Part shown: positions 1 through 7,989 of the stretch, in pieces | Numbering within the stretch: position 1 is the first letter of the stretch | Layout: every line of letters starts with the position of its first letter | Translations under genes and position numbers: made by a program | The notes under the pieces: generated by a model | What the model saw: only the letters and a program-made list of their open reading frames with translations | The model's database searches: none | Told to the model about the DNA's origin: nothing | Origin: CALJFL01 sp036961205 | Lineage (GTDB): Bacteria; Pseudomonadota; Gammaproteobacteria; Pseudomonadales; Halieaceae | Reading direction: 5' to 3' | NCBI GenBank assembly: GCA_036961205.1 | Contig: JBALVI010000003.1 | Location: 62,001-126,000 of the forward strand | DNA: 64,000 nt

Positions 1-575
1 CAGCCGTCGGCAATCTCTGTCGACAAGGCGATATTCTTGGGACCCTCGGCACCAAGGTAGATAGGAATCTTGTTGCGTATGGGGTGCACAATAGGTTTCA
101 GCGGCTTACCCAGGCCCATGCCATCATCGCCGGGGTAGGGTAGGGGGTAATGAGGGCCGTCGTTGGTGACCGGTGCCTCGCGGGCAATGACCTGTCGAAT
201 AATATCAATGTATTCGCGCGTTCTAGCTAGCGGTTTTGGGAACGGCCTGCCGTACCATCCCTCTACCACCTGTGGGCCGGATACCCCTAGCCCCAACATA
301 AAGCGACCCTCTGAGAGTAGATCCAGACTCAGGGCATGCATCGCGCATGAGGCAGGTGTACGACCGGACAGTTGCACCACGGCGGTACCCAGTTTGATTT
401 TCGTTGTTTGCGCGCCGATCCAGCACAATGGGGTGAAGGCGTCATTGCCCCAGGATTCGGCAGACCAAACAGAGTCGTACCCCAACCGTTCGGCTTCTTG
501 TGCCATGCTGACAAAATTGGGTTTCGGTGCAGCACCCCAATAGCCTTGAGCCAAGCCCAGTTTTAGATCAGTCAT
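1..575 (-). CDS. LLM-class (luciferase-like) flavin oxidoreductase, 3' end cut by window
   Basis: The minus strand reads an open frame from an ATG at 575 to the window edge, about 191 codons, against roughly 330-345 for the family, so the C-terminal part lies outside. The N-terminus (MTDLKLGLAQGYWGAAP) and the stretch around residues 90-105 (LGLGVSGPQVVEGWYG) match the bacterial luciferase-like, often F420-dependent, monooxygenase/reductase fold. These proteins bind FMN or F420 in a TIM barrel and act on varied small organic substrates; the substrate cannot be told here. About 170 bp without a recognisable gene separates it from the next gene on the same strand. The family call is solid; F420 versus FMN use is open. 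Confidence 0.85.
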   Translation of the reverse strand, partial: MTDLKLGLAQGYWGAAPKPNFVSMAQEAERLGYDSVWSAESWGNDAFTPLCWIGAQTTKIKLGTAVVQLSGRTPASCAMHALSLDLLSEGRFMLGLGVSGPQVVEGWYGRPFPKPLARTREYIDIIRQVIAREAPVTNDGPHYPLPYPGDDGMGLGKPLKPIVHPIRNKIPIYLGAEGPKNIALSTEIADG

Positions 576-746
576 GTTAGTTTCCTTTTAAATTCACTGG
601 CCCGCCAATAGCGGATAAACAACCAGTATGCTAAGTATTGAATAAAATTCAAGTGCTATTTGCCCAGAGGAAATAAATCCTGGCTGGGAATTTCGGGAGC
701 TTATCTTTGGGGCTGTGCTTTTCCGTGCCAGAGACAGTATCTGCGC

Positions 747-926
747 CTAGCTCTGATCCTGTTGCCGCTTAATTTCCAAACGATAATCACAGCTGACACA
801 GCGGCGCATTCCTTCACGCATACTGTTATTTTGCTGCGCTAGCATGGCATTCTCGCGTTGTAACTTGTTGATCTCACTTTCGAGCTGCAGGATACGTTTC
901 CCGGTTGAGAAAAAGCGTTTAAGCAT
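747..926 (-). CDS. 59-aa coiled-coil protein with a C-terminal CxxC
   Basis: A short frame runs from ATG at 926 to TAG at 747-749. The product is basic at the N-terminus (MLKRFFSTGKR), then a charged heptad-like helix (about residues 12-38, rich in Leu, Glu, Gln, Asn), then RRCVSCDYRLEIKRQ with a Cys-x2-Cys pair. It starts 7 bp after the stop of the upstream 267-aa gene, so the two are very probably co-transcribed. No strong Shine-Dalgarno sequence is seen, as is common for a downstream coupled gene. I do not recognise a family. A single CxxC could bind a metal as a dimer held by the coiled coil, but that is inference. It is short, so some chance remains that it is not translated. Confidence 0.5.
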   Translation of the reverse strand: MLKRFFSTGKRILQLESEINKLQRENAMLAQQNNSMREGMRRCVSCDYRLEIKRQQDQS

Positions 927-932
927 TGGTAA

Positions 933-1736
933 TCAGCTTGTGGACCAACTCATGCGTACCGTGCAGGATGTTTCTGGCAAGTGGGGGTCAAACTCCATCT
1001 TTAAACCACCGCCTTCGCCTTTGAACATGGCCTCGAATGGGCCTTTGCAAATATTCAGGCATCCTTCTTCAGGCAGGGCATTGGGGTTTGGTAGTGAATC
1101 TGCTGCCGCGCAGGTGTGCCAGCCACAGTCTGGAATCTCCATGACGGTAAGACCGTTGGCCGGATCGTATTCGGTGATAGTGGCGGGGCCTGTAAGCCAG
1201 TGTGCGGGATTGAATGTCTCGAACAAGAAGGTGGTCCAGCGTCCGGGTGTGGTCGATCCGTCGTGCGCCTTCTTTGCCTTCTTGTTTTTGTTTTTCTCCG
1301 ACATACTATTCATCATGGCGAGAAAGTCGGCAGAATTTTCCTTGGAAAGTGCAACCGAAGTGCCGATAACGATTTCCTCGTACTGCTTTTGGCTGAAGTG
1401 TTTGCGCAGCTCCAGCAATGCCCACTCAACTTCTCGAACAAAATTGCCGTAGCGTTTACGCCATTTCTCGCGCGGAGAATTGGACCAGCGGATGGACTCT
1501 CGCCTTGCTTTTATAACTGCGTAGTCAAAGTCGACCTGCTCGCTGTCACCTGACAATCTGAGGATGGGTACAAAGGTGTGACTGATGATTGGCATCGCCT
1601 TTTTCACCAGCATGGTATTTGACATCCACATGTCTATCCATGCCTGCGGCCCCCAGTTATAGTAAAAACCGGGCTTTTTGGCCGAAGCAACTCTACCGCT
1701 ACTGCGGTCTGTTGAGATGATGGCGTCGTCTGCCAT
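933..1736 (-). CDS. Unrecognised 267-aa protein, weakly ATC-hydrolase-like
   Basis: The frame starts at an ATG at 1736 with a strong Shine-Dalgarno (GGAGG about 7 bases upstream) and ends just before the small CxxC gene. There is no signal peptide or membrane segment, so it should be cytoplasmic. A Lys-rich stretch (SEKNKNKKAKK) falls near residue 150. The C-terminal third has conserved-looking Cys and His positions (ITEYDPANGL, CGWHTC, EEGCLNICKG, ETSCTVRMSW) that resemble the L-2-amino-thiazoline-4-carboxylate hydrolase-like domain, but the match is only by eye. It sits between a luciferase-like oxidoreductase and a TonB-dependent receptor on the same strand, a setting common around uptake and breakdown of hydrophobic compounds. 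Function unknown. Confidence 0.7.
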   Translation of the reverse strand: MADDAIISTDRSSGRVASAKKPGFYYNWGPQAWIDMWMSNTMLVKKAMPIISHTFVPILRLSGDSEQVDFDYAVIKARRESIRWSNSPREKWRKRYGNFVREVEWALLELRKHFSQKQYEEIVIGTSVALSKENSADFLAMMNSMSEKNKNKKAKKAHDGSTTPGRWTTFLFETFNPAHWLTGPATITEYDPANGLTVMEIPDCGWHTCAAADSLPNPNALPEEGCLNICKGPFEAMFKGEGGGLKMEFDPHLPETSCTVRMSWSTS

Positions 1737-1806
1737 TCAGGAGCCTCCGTCGATCAGGGCCGCGGTTGACCCATGGGCGCAAACATGGCGCGCTGGCATG
1801 CAAAAT

Positions 1807-4236
1807 CTAATTGTATAGCCTCAGGGTTATTCCGTAGCTCGCCTCAGGTGCTACAGCGCCGGCATAACCACCCAGTGTCGGAATATCCAGACCCCAGGAT
1901 AAGTATTCCTCATCCAGCATATTGCGACCCCATAGAGATACTTCCCAGTCTCTGGCTTCATTGCTCAGACTTAATCGGAGGTTCACCAGGTTGACTGAAT
2001 CATTTTTCAGGTGTTCGTCGAGATCCTGATCAAGATAGTGGCTGTCAATAAAGCTGTGTTCCAGGCGTGCAACGCCCAGTAAATTATCGCCTAATCTCAT
2101 ATCGTACTGGACGTAAGAGCTAACAGTCCATTCTGGCGCGTTGTCCAGAGGCTCACCTGCCAGGTCCTGAGTGCAAAGGCTAGCGGTCCCGGGAGATCCG
2201 CCCTGGGCATTTTCCACTACGTAATACTGTTGGAAAACCTGCTCGGTGGTGCACTGGCCGTTATCGAATGAATCGTACTCAGCTTTGTTGTAACCGATCG
2301 CCGTACCCAATGTCATATCGGCCAGCGGAATAAATACCAATTCGATTTCACTACCATAACTGCGCAGATCTCCGGCGTTGGTCACCCTGACATTAGCGCC
2401 GTCGAAGGCCTGTGATTGGAAATCTTCATAATCTACCAGAAACAATGTGGCGTTAAATTGCAGCCGTCTATTTGCCCAGGAGCTTTTCATGCCTACTTCA
2501 TAGTTAGTCGCGATTTCCTCGTCGAACTCGCCAGTTTCCCCCTGCATCGTGCGCCTCTGGTCGAAGCCGCCAGATTTAAAGCCGCGACTTACCGAGGCAT
2601 AACCCATAACGTCGGTGTTAAAGAAATAACGTAAATTCAGAGACGGGGAAACATTTGAGTCGCTGCGATCGTTGTCGTAGTGAGTATCGGGCCCGGCTAT
2701 GGGAGGCAGGTCGAACGCGATAGAGGGTGTGGTGATCTGCGAGCCTTCACGTTCCTTTTCTTCGTAGGTATAGCGAAGGCCCAGAGTTGTGGAAAATGCT
2801 TCGCTGATGTTCCAGGTCATCTGCCCGAACGCGGCATAGCTGGTAGTAGTATAAAGGTTGGTGTCGACATTCACAGAGCCGCCAGGAAGGAAAAAGCCTA
2901 GGCTTGTGTCACCGAAAATCAGTATATTATTAACCAGGCTTTCGCGCTGCTCGAATTCGCCCACTGAATCAAACTCGGAATAGTAGGCATACAGACCGGC
3001 CTGATAATCAAAGGTCTCGCCACCGGGTGAGCTAAGGCGTAACTCTGAGGAGTACTGATCGAGGTCTACTTCCGTTCTGGCTAGCACCGCGTCATAGGCG
3101 GTAAAGTCACCATCAAAGGCACTGTCGGATTCATAAAAACGCCAGGCATTGATGAAGGTGATAGTGTGTTCGTTATTGAGGTCTTTGACCCATTCCAGGC
3201 CAGCGCCACCCACTTTGACTTTGTTGAATAGATCTCCGTCAAACCAGTAGTCATTGCCATACGGGTCGGGTGCAGGTGGAGCGAACCCTTCTGAGTTTTC
3301 GAACGATCTAAACTTCAATATCGGCTCGCCAAGGGCGTTGAGCCCCAGCGTTTCTTGCAACTCGGTGGAGGGTGTATTAGTGCCGGGAGAGTTTAGTGGC
3401 GATAGGCCGTTGTATTCAGTCACCGCAAACGCACAGCATTCGGTATCATCCTTGGTATAGTCCAGAGTCAGGACGAACTCGCCAAAGCCGTTGCCTGTCG
3501 TATCGTTCTCCATATCAAACAAAAAGCGGGCCCTGCCACCAAACTTACTGGCATCGTTAACACCTTCGCCGTTGTAGCTGTTTTTGTAGAGGTGGTCACC
3601 GTCGCTGCCAAACCCGGACAGGCGCATGCTGTGCCCCGAATCCCCTAATGGTAAGTTGATCATGCCGCGCAGTTCCAGCAGTTCATTGCTGTCGTAGTTT
3701 AGCTCTGCCATGGATTCAAATTCATCCGTCGGCCGTTTGGTAATAACACTGATTGCGCCAGCAGCTGTATTTTTGCCGTATAGCGTGCCCTGAGGCCCGC
3801 GCAGTATTTCTACTCGCTCCACGTCAACCAGGTCGGTAATGCTCATTCCTGCACGGCCCTGATAGATGCCGTCCAAAAATATACCTACACTGGGGTCGAT
3901 GCCGGAATTAGAGCCGATTGAGCCAATCCCCCTTATCCTGAAAGAGGTTGTGCGTGAATCCGGTCCTGGAGTGATTTTCAGGTTGGGCGTGTATTGCTCC
4001 AACCCCGTAAGGTTATTGACACCACTCTCTTGAAGAAAGTCACCAGAGAAGGCGGAGACCGACATCGCGACCTCTTGTAGCCTTTCTACCCGGCGTGTGG
4101 CGGTCACCAGTACTTCCTCTAGAACAAGGCCGGTATCATCAGCTTGTGCGAAGGCGGGCGTTGACAGCGCGGTCAGCAGCGCGGCAAAACCCAAAGTGGG
4201 AAATTCGTTTCTCATGCGGTTACCAGTATGGCTCAT
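1807..4236 (-). CDS. TonB-dependent outer-membrane receptor
   Basis: An 809-aa reading from ATG at 4236; an upstream TTG at 4260 and a later ATG at 4215 are alternatives. The chosen start gives a signal peptide ending near AFAQA. A plug domain follows (LEEVLVTATRRVERLQEV, then RIRGIGSIGS, then VEILRGPQGTLYGKNTAAGA) and a C-terminal beta-barrel closing with an aromatic-containing strand (SYGITLRLYN). This subtype is abundant in sphingomonads and marine gammaproteobacteria beside genes for breakdown of aromatics, terpenoids and steroids. It is divergent from a carotenoid-oxygenase-family gene across about 190 bp, so the two probably share a regulatory region and a substrate. It imports a ligand across the outer membrane using TonB energy; the ligand is not shown by the sequence. 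Confidence 0.93.
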   Translation of the reverse strand: MSHTGNRMRNEFPTLGFAALLTALSTPAFAQADDTGLVLEEVLVTATRRVERLQEVAMSVSAFSGDFLQESGVNNLTGLEQYTPNLKITPGPDSRTTSFRIRGIGSIGSNSGIDPSVGIFLDGIYQGRAGMSITDLVDVERVEILRGPQGTLYGKNTAAGAISVITKRPTDEFESMAELNYDSNELLELRGMINLPLGDSGHSMRLSGFGSDGDHLYKNSYNGEGVNDASKFGGRARFLFDMENDTTGNGFGEFVLTLDYTKDDTECCAFAVTEYNGLSPLNSPGTNTPSTELQETLGLNALGEPILKFRSFENSEGFAPPAPDPYGNDYWFDGDLFNKVKVGGAGLEWVKDLNNEHTITFINAWRFYESDSAFDGDFTAYDAVLARTEVDLDQYSSELRLSSPGGETFDYQAGLYAYYSEFDSVGEFEQRESLVNNILIFGDTSLGFFLPGGSVNVDTNLYTTTSYAAFGQMTWNISEAFSTTLGLRYTYEEKEREGSQITTPSIAFDLPPIAGPDTHYDNDRSDSNVSPSLNLRYFFNTDVMGYASVSRGFKSGGFDQRRTMQGETGEFDEEIATNYEVGMKSSWANRRLQFNATLFLVDYEDFQSQAFDGANVRVTNAGDLRSYGSEIELVFIPLADMTLGTAIGYNKAEYDSFDNGQCTTEQVFQQYYVVENAQGGSPGTASLCTQDLAGEPLDNAPEWTVSSYVQYDMRLGDNLLGVARLEHSFIDSHYLDQDLDEHLKNDSVNLVNLRLSLSNEARDWEVSLWGRNMLDEEYLSWGLDIPTLGGYAGAVAPEASYGITLRLYN

Positions 4237-4425
4237 TATAGTTACGACATCCTTGTGCAAAAGTGGCTTATGTCCGTGTAAGCGCAGCCCTGCGAGTTTG
4301 CTGCTATATATAGGGTATTGCGGGCCACCCTATCAAAAGGAAGCTTACATAACAAACAGATTTGCTTGTTTTTTTATTAAAAACTGGTAGCGTGTGAATA
4401 CTCCCATTTATCAAGGAATTTACTG

Positions 4426-5859
4426 ATGGCAGAGCCATTTTCCGCAACCAATCCTTTTCTCAATTTTCCCTATGGCCCAATCCGTATGGAGTGCGACGCC
4501 CGGGATTTGGTCATTGAAGGTGAAGTGCCCGCTGAACTGACCGGAAGCCTATATAGAAACGGACCCAATCAACGTTTTAATCCCCGCAGTGATTACCATT
4601 TATTTGCCGGTGACGGCATGGTTCACGCCTTCCATATTGCAAACGGCAAGGTGGATTACGTCAATCGCTGGGTACGTACCGCGAAATGGTTGGCGGAAGA
4701 TAGGGAGGGGCGAAATCTGATTAACCCAATGAATCCCTTTGAATGTGACCCCGATTACAGCGATTTCGTGTTCACCGATAAAGACGGCCTGGCCAATACA
4801 GCCGTGCTTTGGCACGGTGAGCGTTTAATGGCTATAGAAGAAGGGCATCCGCCCTATGAGATTGACCCTGTAACACTGGAGTCCATTGGCTCCTGGAATT
4901 ACCGAGGCAAACTGCAGAGCGCGATGACTGCGCATCCCAAGGTAGATCCGCGTACCGGCGAAATGGTGTTTTTTGCTTACATGGCCTCGGGGCCGTTTGC
5001 TGCGGATGTAGTGGTTCATAAGGTGTCCCCGGAAGGACATCTGACCGACAGTATTGTCATTCCCACGCCTTATTCTTCGATGGTGCATGATTTCGTTATC
5101 ACCGAGAACTACATCATATTACCCATTATGCCTATTTCCGGCAGCCTGGAGCGGGCCATGGAGGGCGCGCCACCGTTTGCCTGGGAGCCTGAGAAAGGCG
5201 TGCATATCGGTATTCTGCCCCGCAATAGTTCAAATCCAGAGGATGTACGCTGGCTCGAGATGGACGTCTGCTTTGCCTTCCATTTTATGAATGGTTTTGA
5301 TCGCGATGGTGTGATCACCATTGACGCCTGCCAGTTTGAGAATGCGCCTCTCTTCCCGACTCCCGACGGTGGCTCCGCCGCTACGTCACAGCCGTTTTTA
5401 ACCCGCTGGACTGCGGACCTGAATCAAGACAACGCGAGAATGGAATTTGAGCGCATGGAAGGCGACTACGAAGCTGAATTTCCTCAGTGTGATCCACGTT
5501 ATGTGGGGCAGGAGTATCGGCACGGGTGGTATGCGGCGCCAGACGGTGAGGTTAAGACTACGCTCGATGAAAACGAGCTGGTTTACAACACTGTCGGTCA
5601 CGTCGATTACACCACCGGAGAGCATGATCGCTACTCTTGCGGTGAGGCTCAGGTGTCAGAGGCACTTTTTGTTCCTCGCAATGAGGACGCAAAGGAGGGG
5701 GACGGCTTTTTGTTATCAGTGGTTACTGATTTTGAAACCCGTGTTAGCAGCCTCTATATCTTCGACGCGCTGGCGGTTGCCAATGGCCCATTGGCCAAAG
5801 CACACTTGTCGCACTATGTCCCAGTAGGGTTTCATGGTACCTGGCGCCCCGGGGGTTAA
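4426..5859 (+). CDS. Carotenoid/stilbene cleavage oxygenase (RPE65 family)
   Basis: A 477-aa enzyme of the carotenoid cleavage dioxygenase/lignostilbene dioxygenase family. These non-heme iron enzymes split a conjugated C=C bond with O2. The N-terminal signature (GSLYRNGPNQRF) and (FAGDGMVHAF) is present, and the four iron-binding histidines of the seven-blade propeller can be placed at about H170 (TAHPKVD), H221 (MVHDFVI), H286 (AFHFMNG) and H470 (GFHGTWRP). There is no signal peptide, so it is cytoplasmic. The ATG has an AAGGA seven bases upstream. Being divergent from a TonB-dependent receptor suggests an imported substrate such as a carotenoid, apocarotenoid or lignin-derived stilbene. 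The family cannot be narrowed further by eye. The 3' end nearly abuts the convergent esterase gene. Confidence 0.93.
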   Translation: MAEPFSATNPFLNFPYGPIRMECDARDLVIEGEVPAELTGSLYRNGPNQRFNPRSDYHLFAGDGMVHAFHIANGKVDYVNRWVRTAKWLAEDREGRNLINPMNPFECDPDYSDFVFTDKDGLANTAVLWHGERLMAIEEGHPPYEIDPVTLESIGSWNYRGKLQSAMTAHPKVDPRTGEMVFFAYMASGPFAADVVVHKVSPEGHLTDSIVIPTPYSSMVHDFVITENYIILPIMPISGSLERAMEGAPPFAWEPEKGVHIGILPRNSSNPEDVRWLEMDVCFAFHFMNGFDRDGVITIDACQFENAPLFPTPDGGSAATSQPFLTRWTADLNQDNARMEFERMEGDYEAEFPQCDPRYVGQEYRHGWYAAPDGEVKTTLDENELVYNTVGHVDYTTGEHDRYSCGEAQVSEALFVPRNEDAKEGDGFLLSVVTDFETRVSSLYIFDALAVANGPLAKAHLSHYVPVGFHGTWRPGG

Positions 5860-5881
5860 TAGACCAGCGTTGAGCTGAGCG

Positions 5882-6871
5882 CTAGGGTTCGACTAAATCG
5901 CGCCCTCTGAAAAAGGACCAGATTACCTCGGCACCACTCAGCTGATGGCTAGTGGTGCCAATAATTCGTGGCATATCATATTTCAGATTGGGAACCGTAT
6001 GTCCTCCACCCAGAATGCTCACCAGTGCGATAGGTTTCTGGCCGGGATTTGACCATTCAGTGCTTTCTACGGTGGTGCCATCTGCGGGCGTTCGTTGCGG
6101 CCAGCTGTATTGGGTGCCTGCTTCCTTGTAGCCGGCCATTTTCGACCAGTAGTCCGCGGTTGCCGCAGCTGACATAACGTCGCCTCGGCTGGTGTCGCCG
6201 AAAAGTTCAACAGTGCCGCCGTGATATGGGTTTATCGGGTCCTCGGTGCCATTTATTATTATCACAGACACCGCATTTCCCGAGCGCTCGCAATCCATAT
6301 GTTCATCAACGGGAATATTTGCTGCTATAGCCGCGATCCCGGCTACCAGATCAGGGGCTTCGAAACCCAGGCGATAAGCCATATGTCCACCGTTGGACAT
6401 GCCGGCCACATAAACCTGGGAAGGGTCGACACCGTGGTCTGCCGATAAAAGTCGAACCAGGCTGCCGAGAAAGCTCACATCGTCTATATTCTCAAGATTG
6501 GCTGTATAGGAGGCTGTCGCCCGGCAATCATTCCAGTGTTGCTCGTAACCATCCGGGTACACAACCAGGAATCCTTCGCGCTCGGCCAACTCGTCAAAAT
6601 TATAGAAAGTTGTTTTGCTGCGCATACGCTGGCCATCACCGCGAGAGCCGTGCAAAAGTAATAGCAGCGGGGAATTATCAGTTTTTGTTGAAGGCACATA
6701 GGTACGCCATGTGCGCCGCAGGCCCTGGTGGAGTATCGAGCCCACCTCTACCGCACCGGGTAGATCTGGCTCATCGATTGAATCGCTCCTGGGAAACCAC
6801 CAGCCAGCCAACACCGAAAAGCAGAGCGCGAAAGAAAGTAGCAGCGCAACGGTGATAAGTATTTTCTTCAT
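5882..6871 (-). CDS. LpqC/PHB-depolymerase-like alpha/beta-hydrolase esterase, exported
   Basis: A 329-aa protein with an N-terminal hydrophobic signal or anchor (ITVALLLSFALCFSVLAGWW). The hydrolase core shows LLLLHGSRGDG (oxyanion region), the nucleophile elbow GMSNGG with Ser159, an acid in NGTEDPINP near Asp210, and a terminal His291 in GGGHTVPN. This is the pattern of the poly(3-hydroxybutyrate) depolymerase-like/LpqC esterases, which also include feruloyl and acetyl-xylan esterases. It would act in the periplasm or outside the inner membrane on an ester, either a polymer or a sugar decoration. It is the last gene of a same-strand run that includes the TPR, beta-helix/cytochrome and di-heme peroxidase genes, with an 80-bp gap before it. 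Substrate not determined. Confidence 0.88.
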   Translation of the reverse strand: MKKILITVALLLSFALCFSVLAGWWFPRSDSIDEPDLPGAVEVGSILHQGLRRTWRTYVPSTKTDNSPLLLLLHGSRGDGQRMRSKTTFYNFDELAEREGFLVVYPDGYEQHWNDCRATASYTANLENIDDVSFLGSLVRLLSADHGVDPSQVYVAGMSNGGHMAYRLGFEAPDLVAGIAAIAANIPVDEHMDCERSGNAVSVIIINGTEDPINPYHGGTVELFGDTSRGDVMSAAATADYWSKMAGYKEAGTQYSWPQRTPADGTTVESTEWSNPGQKPIALVSILGGGHTVPNLKYDMPRIIGTTSHQLSGAEVIWSFFRGRDLVEP

Positions 6872-6954
6872 GGAACTCCAGGCTGTGATTTACATTGATT
6901 TTTTCCAGAGGCGATAGCAGCCTCTGGTCTACTTTTGCGCAACTGGATAGTCGC

Positions 6955-7956
6955 TTATTTCGGTTGAGATTGAGCGGTGCGAGGATCATTGCTTCCGAAG
7001 TGGCCCATCGCAGATACCACTTTGCGATTTTGTAGATAGGGGTGTTCATCCAGTAGATCTTGGCGCGTCCCATTCAATTGGCTCGCCAATTGGGATTCAT
7101 CCATTCGTTTGGCCAGTTCTGATGCGGAGCGCAACTGGTCTGTGTAAAGCTGTAATTCCGACTGGGTCGGTGTCAGCTCCAACAGGCTTCGTAGTTTGGA
7201 GATGGCTTGCTCATCACGATCCAGTTCTGACAGATAGCCCGACAAAATTCGAATATAGCGAGGATTCTCTGGTGACCTTTTACCCGCTGCTTGCATCATC
7301 GATACAGCTTTATTGAGATCCCCTCCAAGGATGTCCGGTAAAGTGTAATAGGTTTCTGAAAGTTGAGCGTGAGCGGCCCCTGCCAGATCGTGTGGGTCTG
7401 CGGCAACGGCTTTTAGCAGTAACGGCTGAGCTTGTGCTGATACGCCCAGAGTTTGCGCCTCAAAATAATCGAGTTCTGGCGACGGCCTGTTTTCGTCGCG
7501 CATATGCCGCACCAGCCGCAACTGCTCCTGCTGTGCCAATATCATTGCGTGCATAGGCGCATTCAGTTTTTTTTCTTCTGGCACGTCATCCACATACCAA
7601 TTGATTAGATAGCCCAGCTCATAGAGTACGATCTTATCGAGGTAGTACATATAGCGCTCGTTTGCTCGCACAGCAGCAAGCTGTGCCGCGATGTCATCTG
7701 GACTTTTATCGGCGTCAGCAATATAGAGTTGTGCGCCACAGGCAAGCGCCTCAGTATCCCAGGGCTTTTGTAGCAGTATTTCTGCAGTAGCCATATCGAA
7801 AGTCGTATCGGCTGGACAGGCAAACACTCTAGAGTCGGCTAACGCGAAGTTGGTTGCCAGTGCTAGTAATAAAATTATAGATCTCAGTGCCCAATGTGCA
7901 GAACTGTTTAGAGTGTTTGACTTGAGCTTTATGTCTCTTAGAGGGAAGTTGATCAT
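6955..7956 (-). CDS. Exported TPR-repeat protein
   Basis: A 333-aa protein. The ATG at 7956 has AGGAG eight bases upstream. The N-terminus carries a longish basic region, then a hydrophobic segment (SIILLLALATNFALADS), consistent with a signal peptide cleaved after ALA. Helical repeat segments follow. Residues near 190-260 (DPHDLAGAAHAQLSETYY, LGGDLNKAVSMMQAAGKRSP, YLSELDRDEQAISKLRSLL) look like tetratricopeptide repeats, and the GGDLNKA motif recalls TRAP-transporter TatT-like proteins, although no TRAP genes are nearby. It is probably a periplasmic scaffold. Only 33 bp separate it from the beta-helix/cytochrome gene upstream, so they are likely one operon. Its partner is unknown. Confidence 0.75.
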   Translation of the reverse strand: MINFPLRDIKLKSNTLNSSAHWALRSIILLLALATNFALADSRVFACPADTTFDMATAEILLQKPWDTEALACGAQLYIADADKSPDDIAAQLAAVRANERYMYYLDKIVLYELGYLINWYVDDVPEEKKLNAPMHAMILAQQEQLRLVRHMRDENRPSPELDYFEAQTLGVSAQAQPLLLKAVAADPHDLAGAAHAQLSETYYTLPDILGGDLNKAVSMMQAAGKRSPENPRYIRILSGYLSELDRDEQAISKLRSLLELTPTQSELQLYTDQLRSASELAKRMDESQLASQLNGTRQDLLDEHPYLQNRKVVSAMGHFGSNDPRTAQSQPK

Positions 7957-7989
7957 GTCGATCTCCTGATGGCAGTGACGGCGGGAAGT

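Noticed and set aside
844..1452. 202-aa open frame on the plus strand
   Set aside because: Antisense to the 267-aa gene with the strong GGAGG ribosome site; no coherent protein features.
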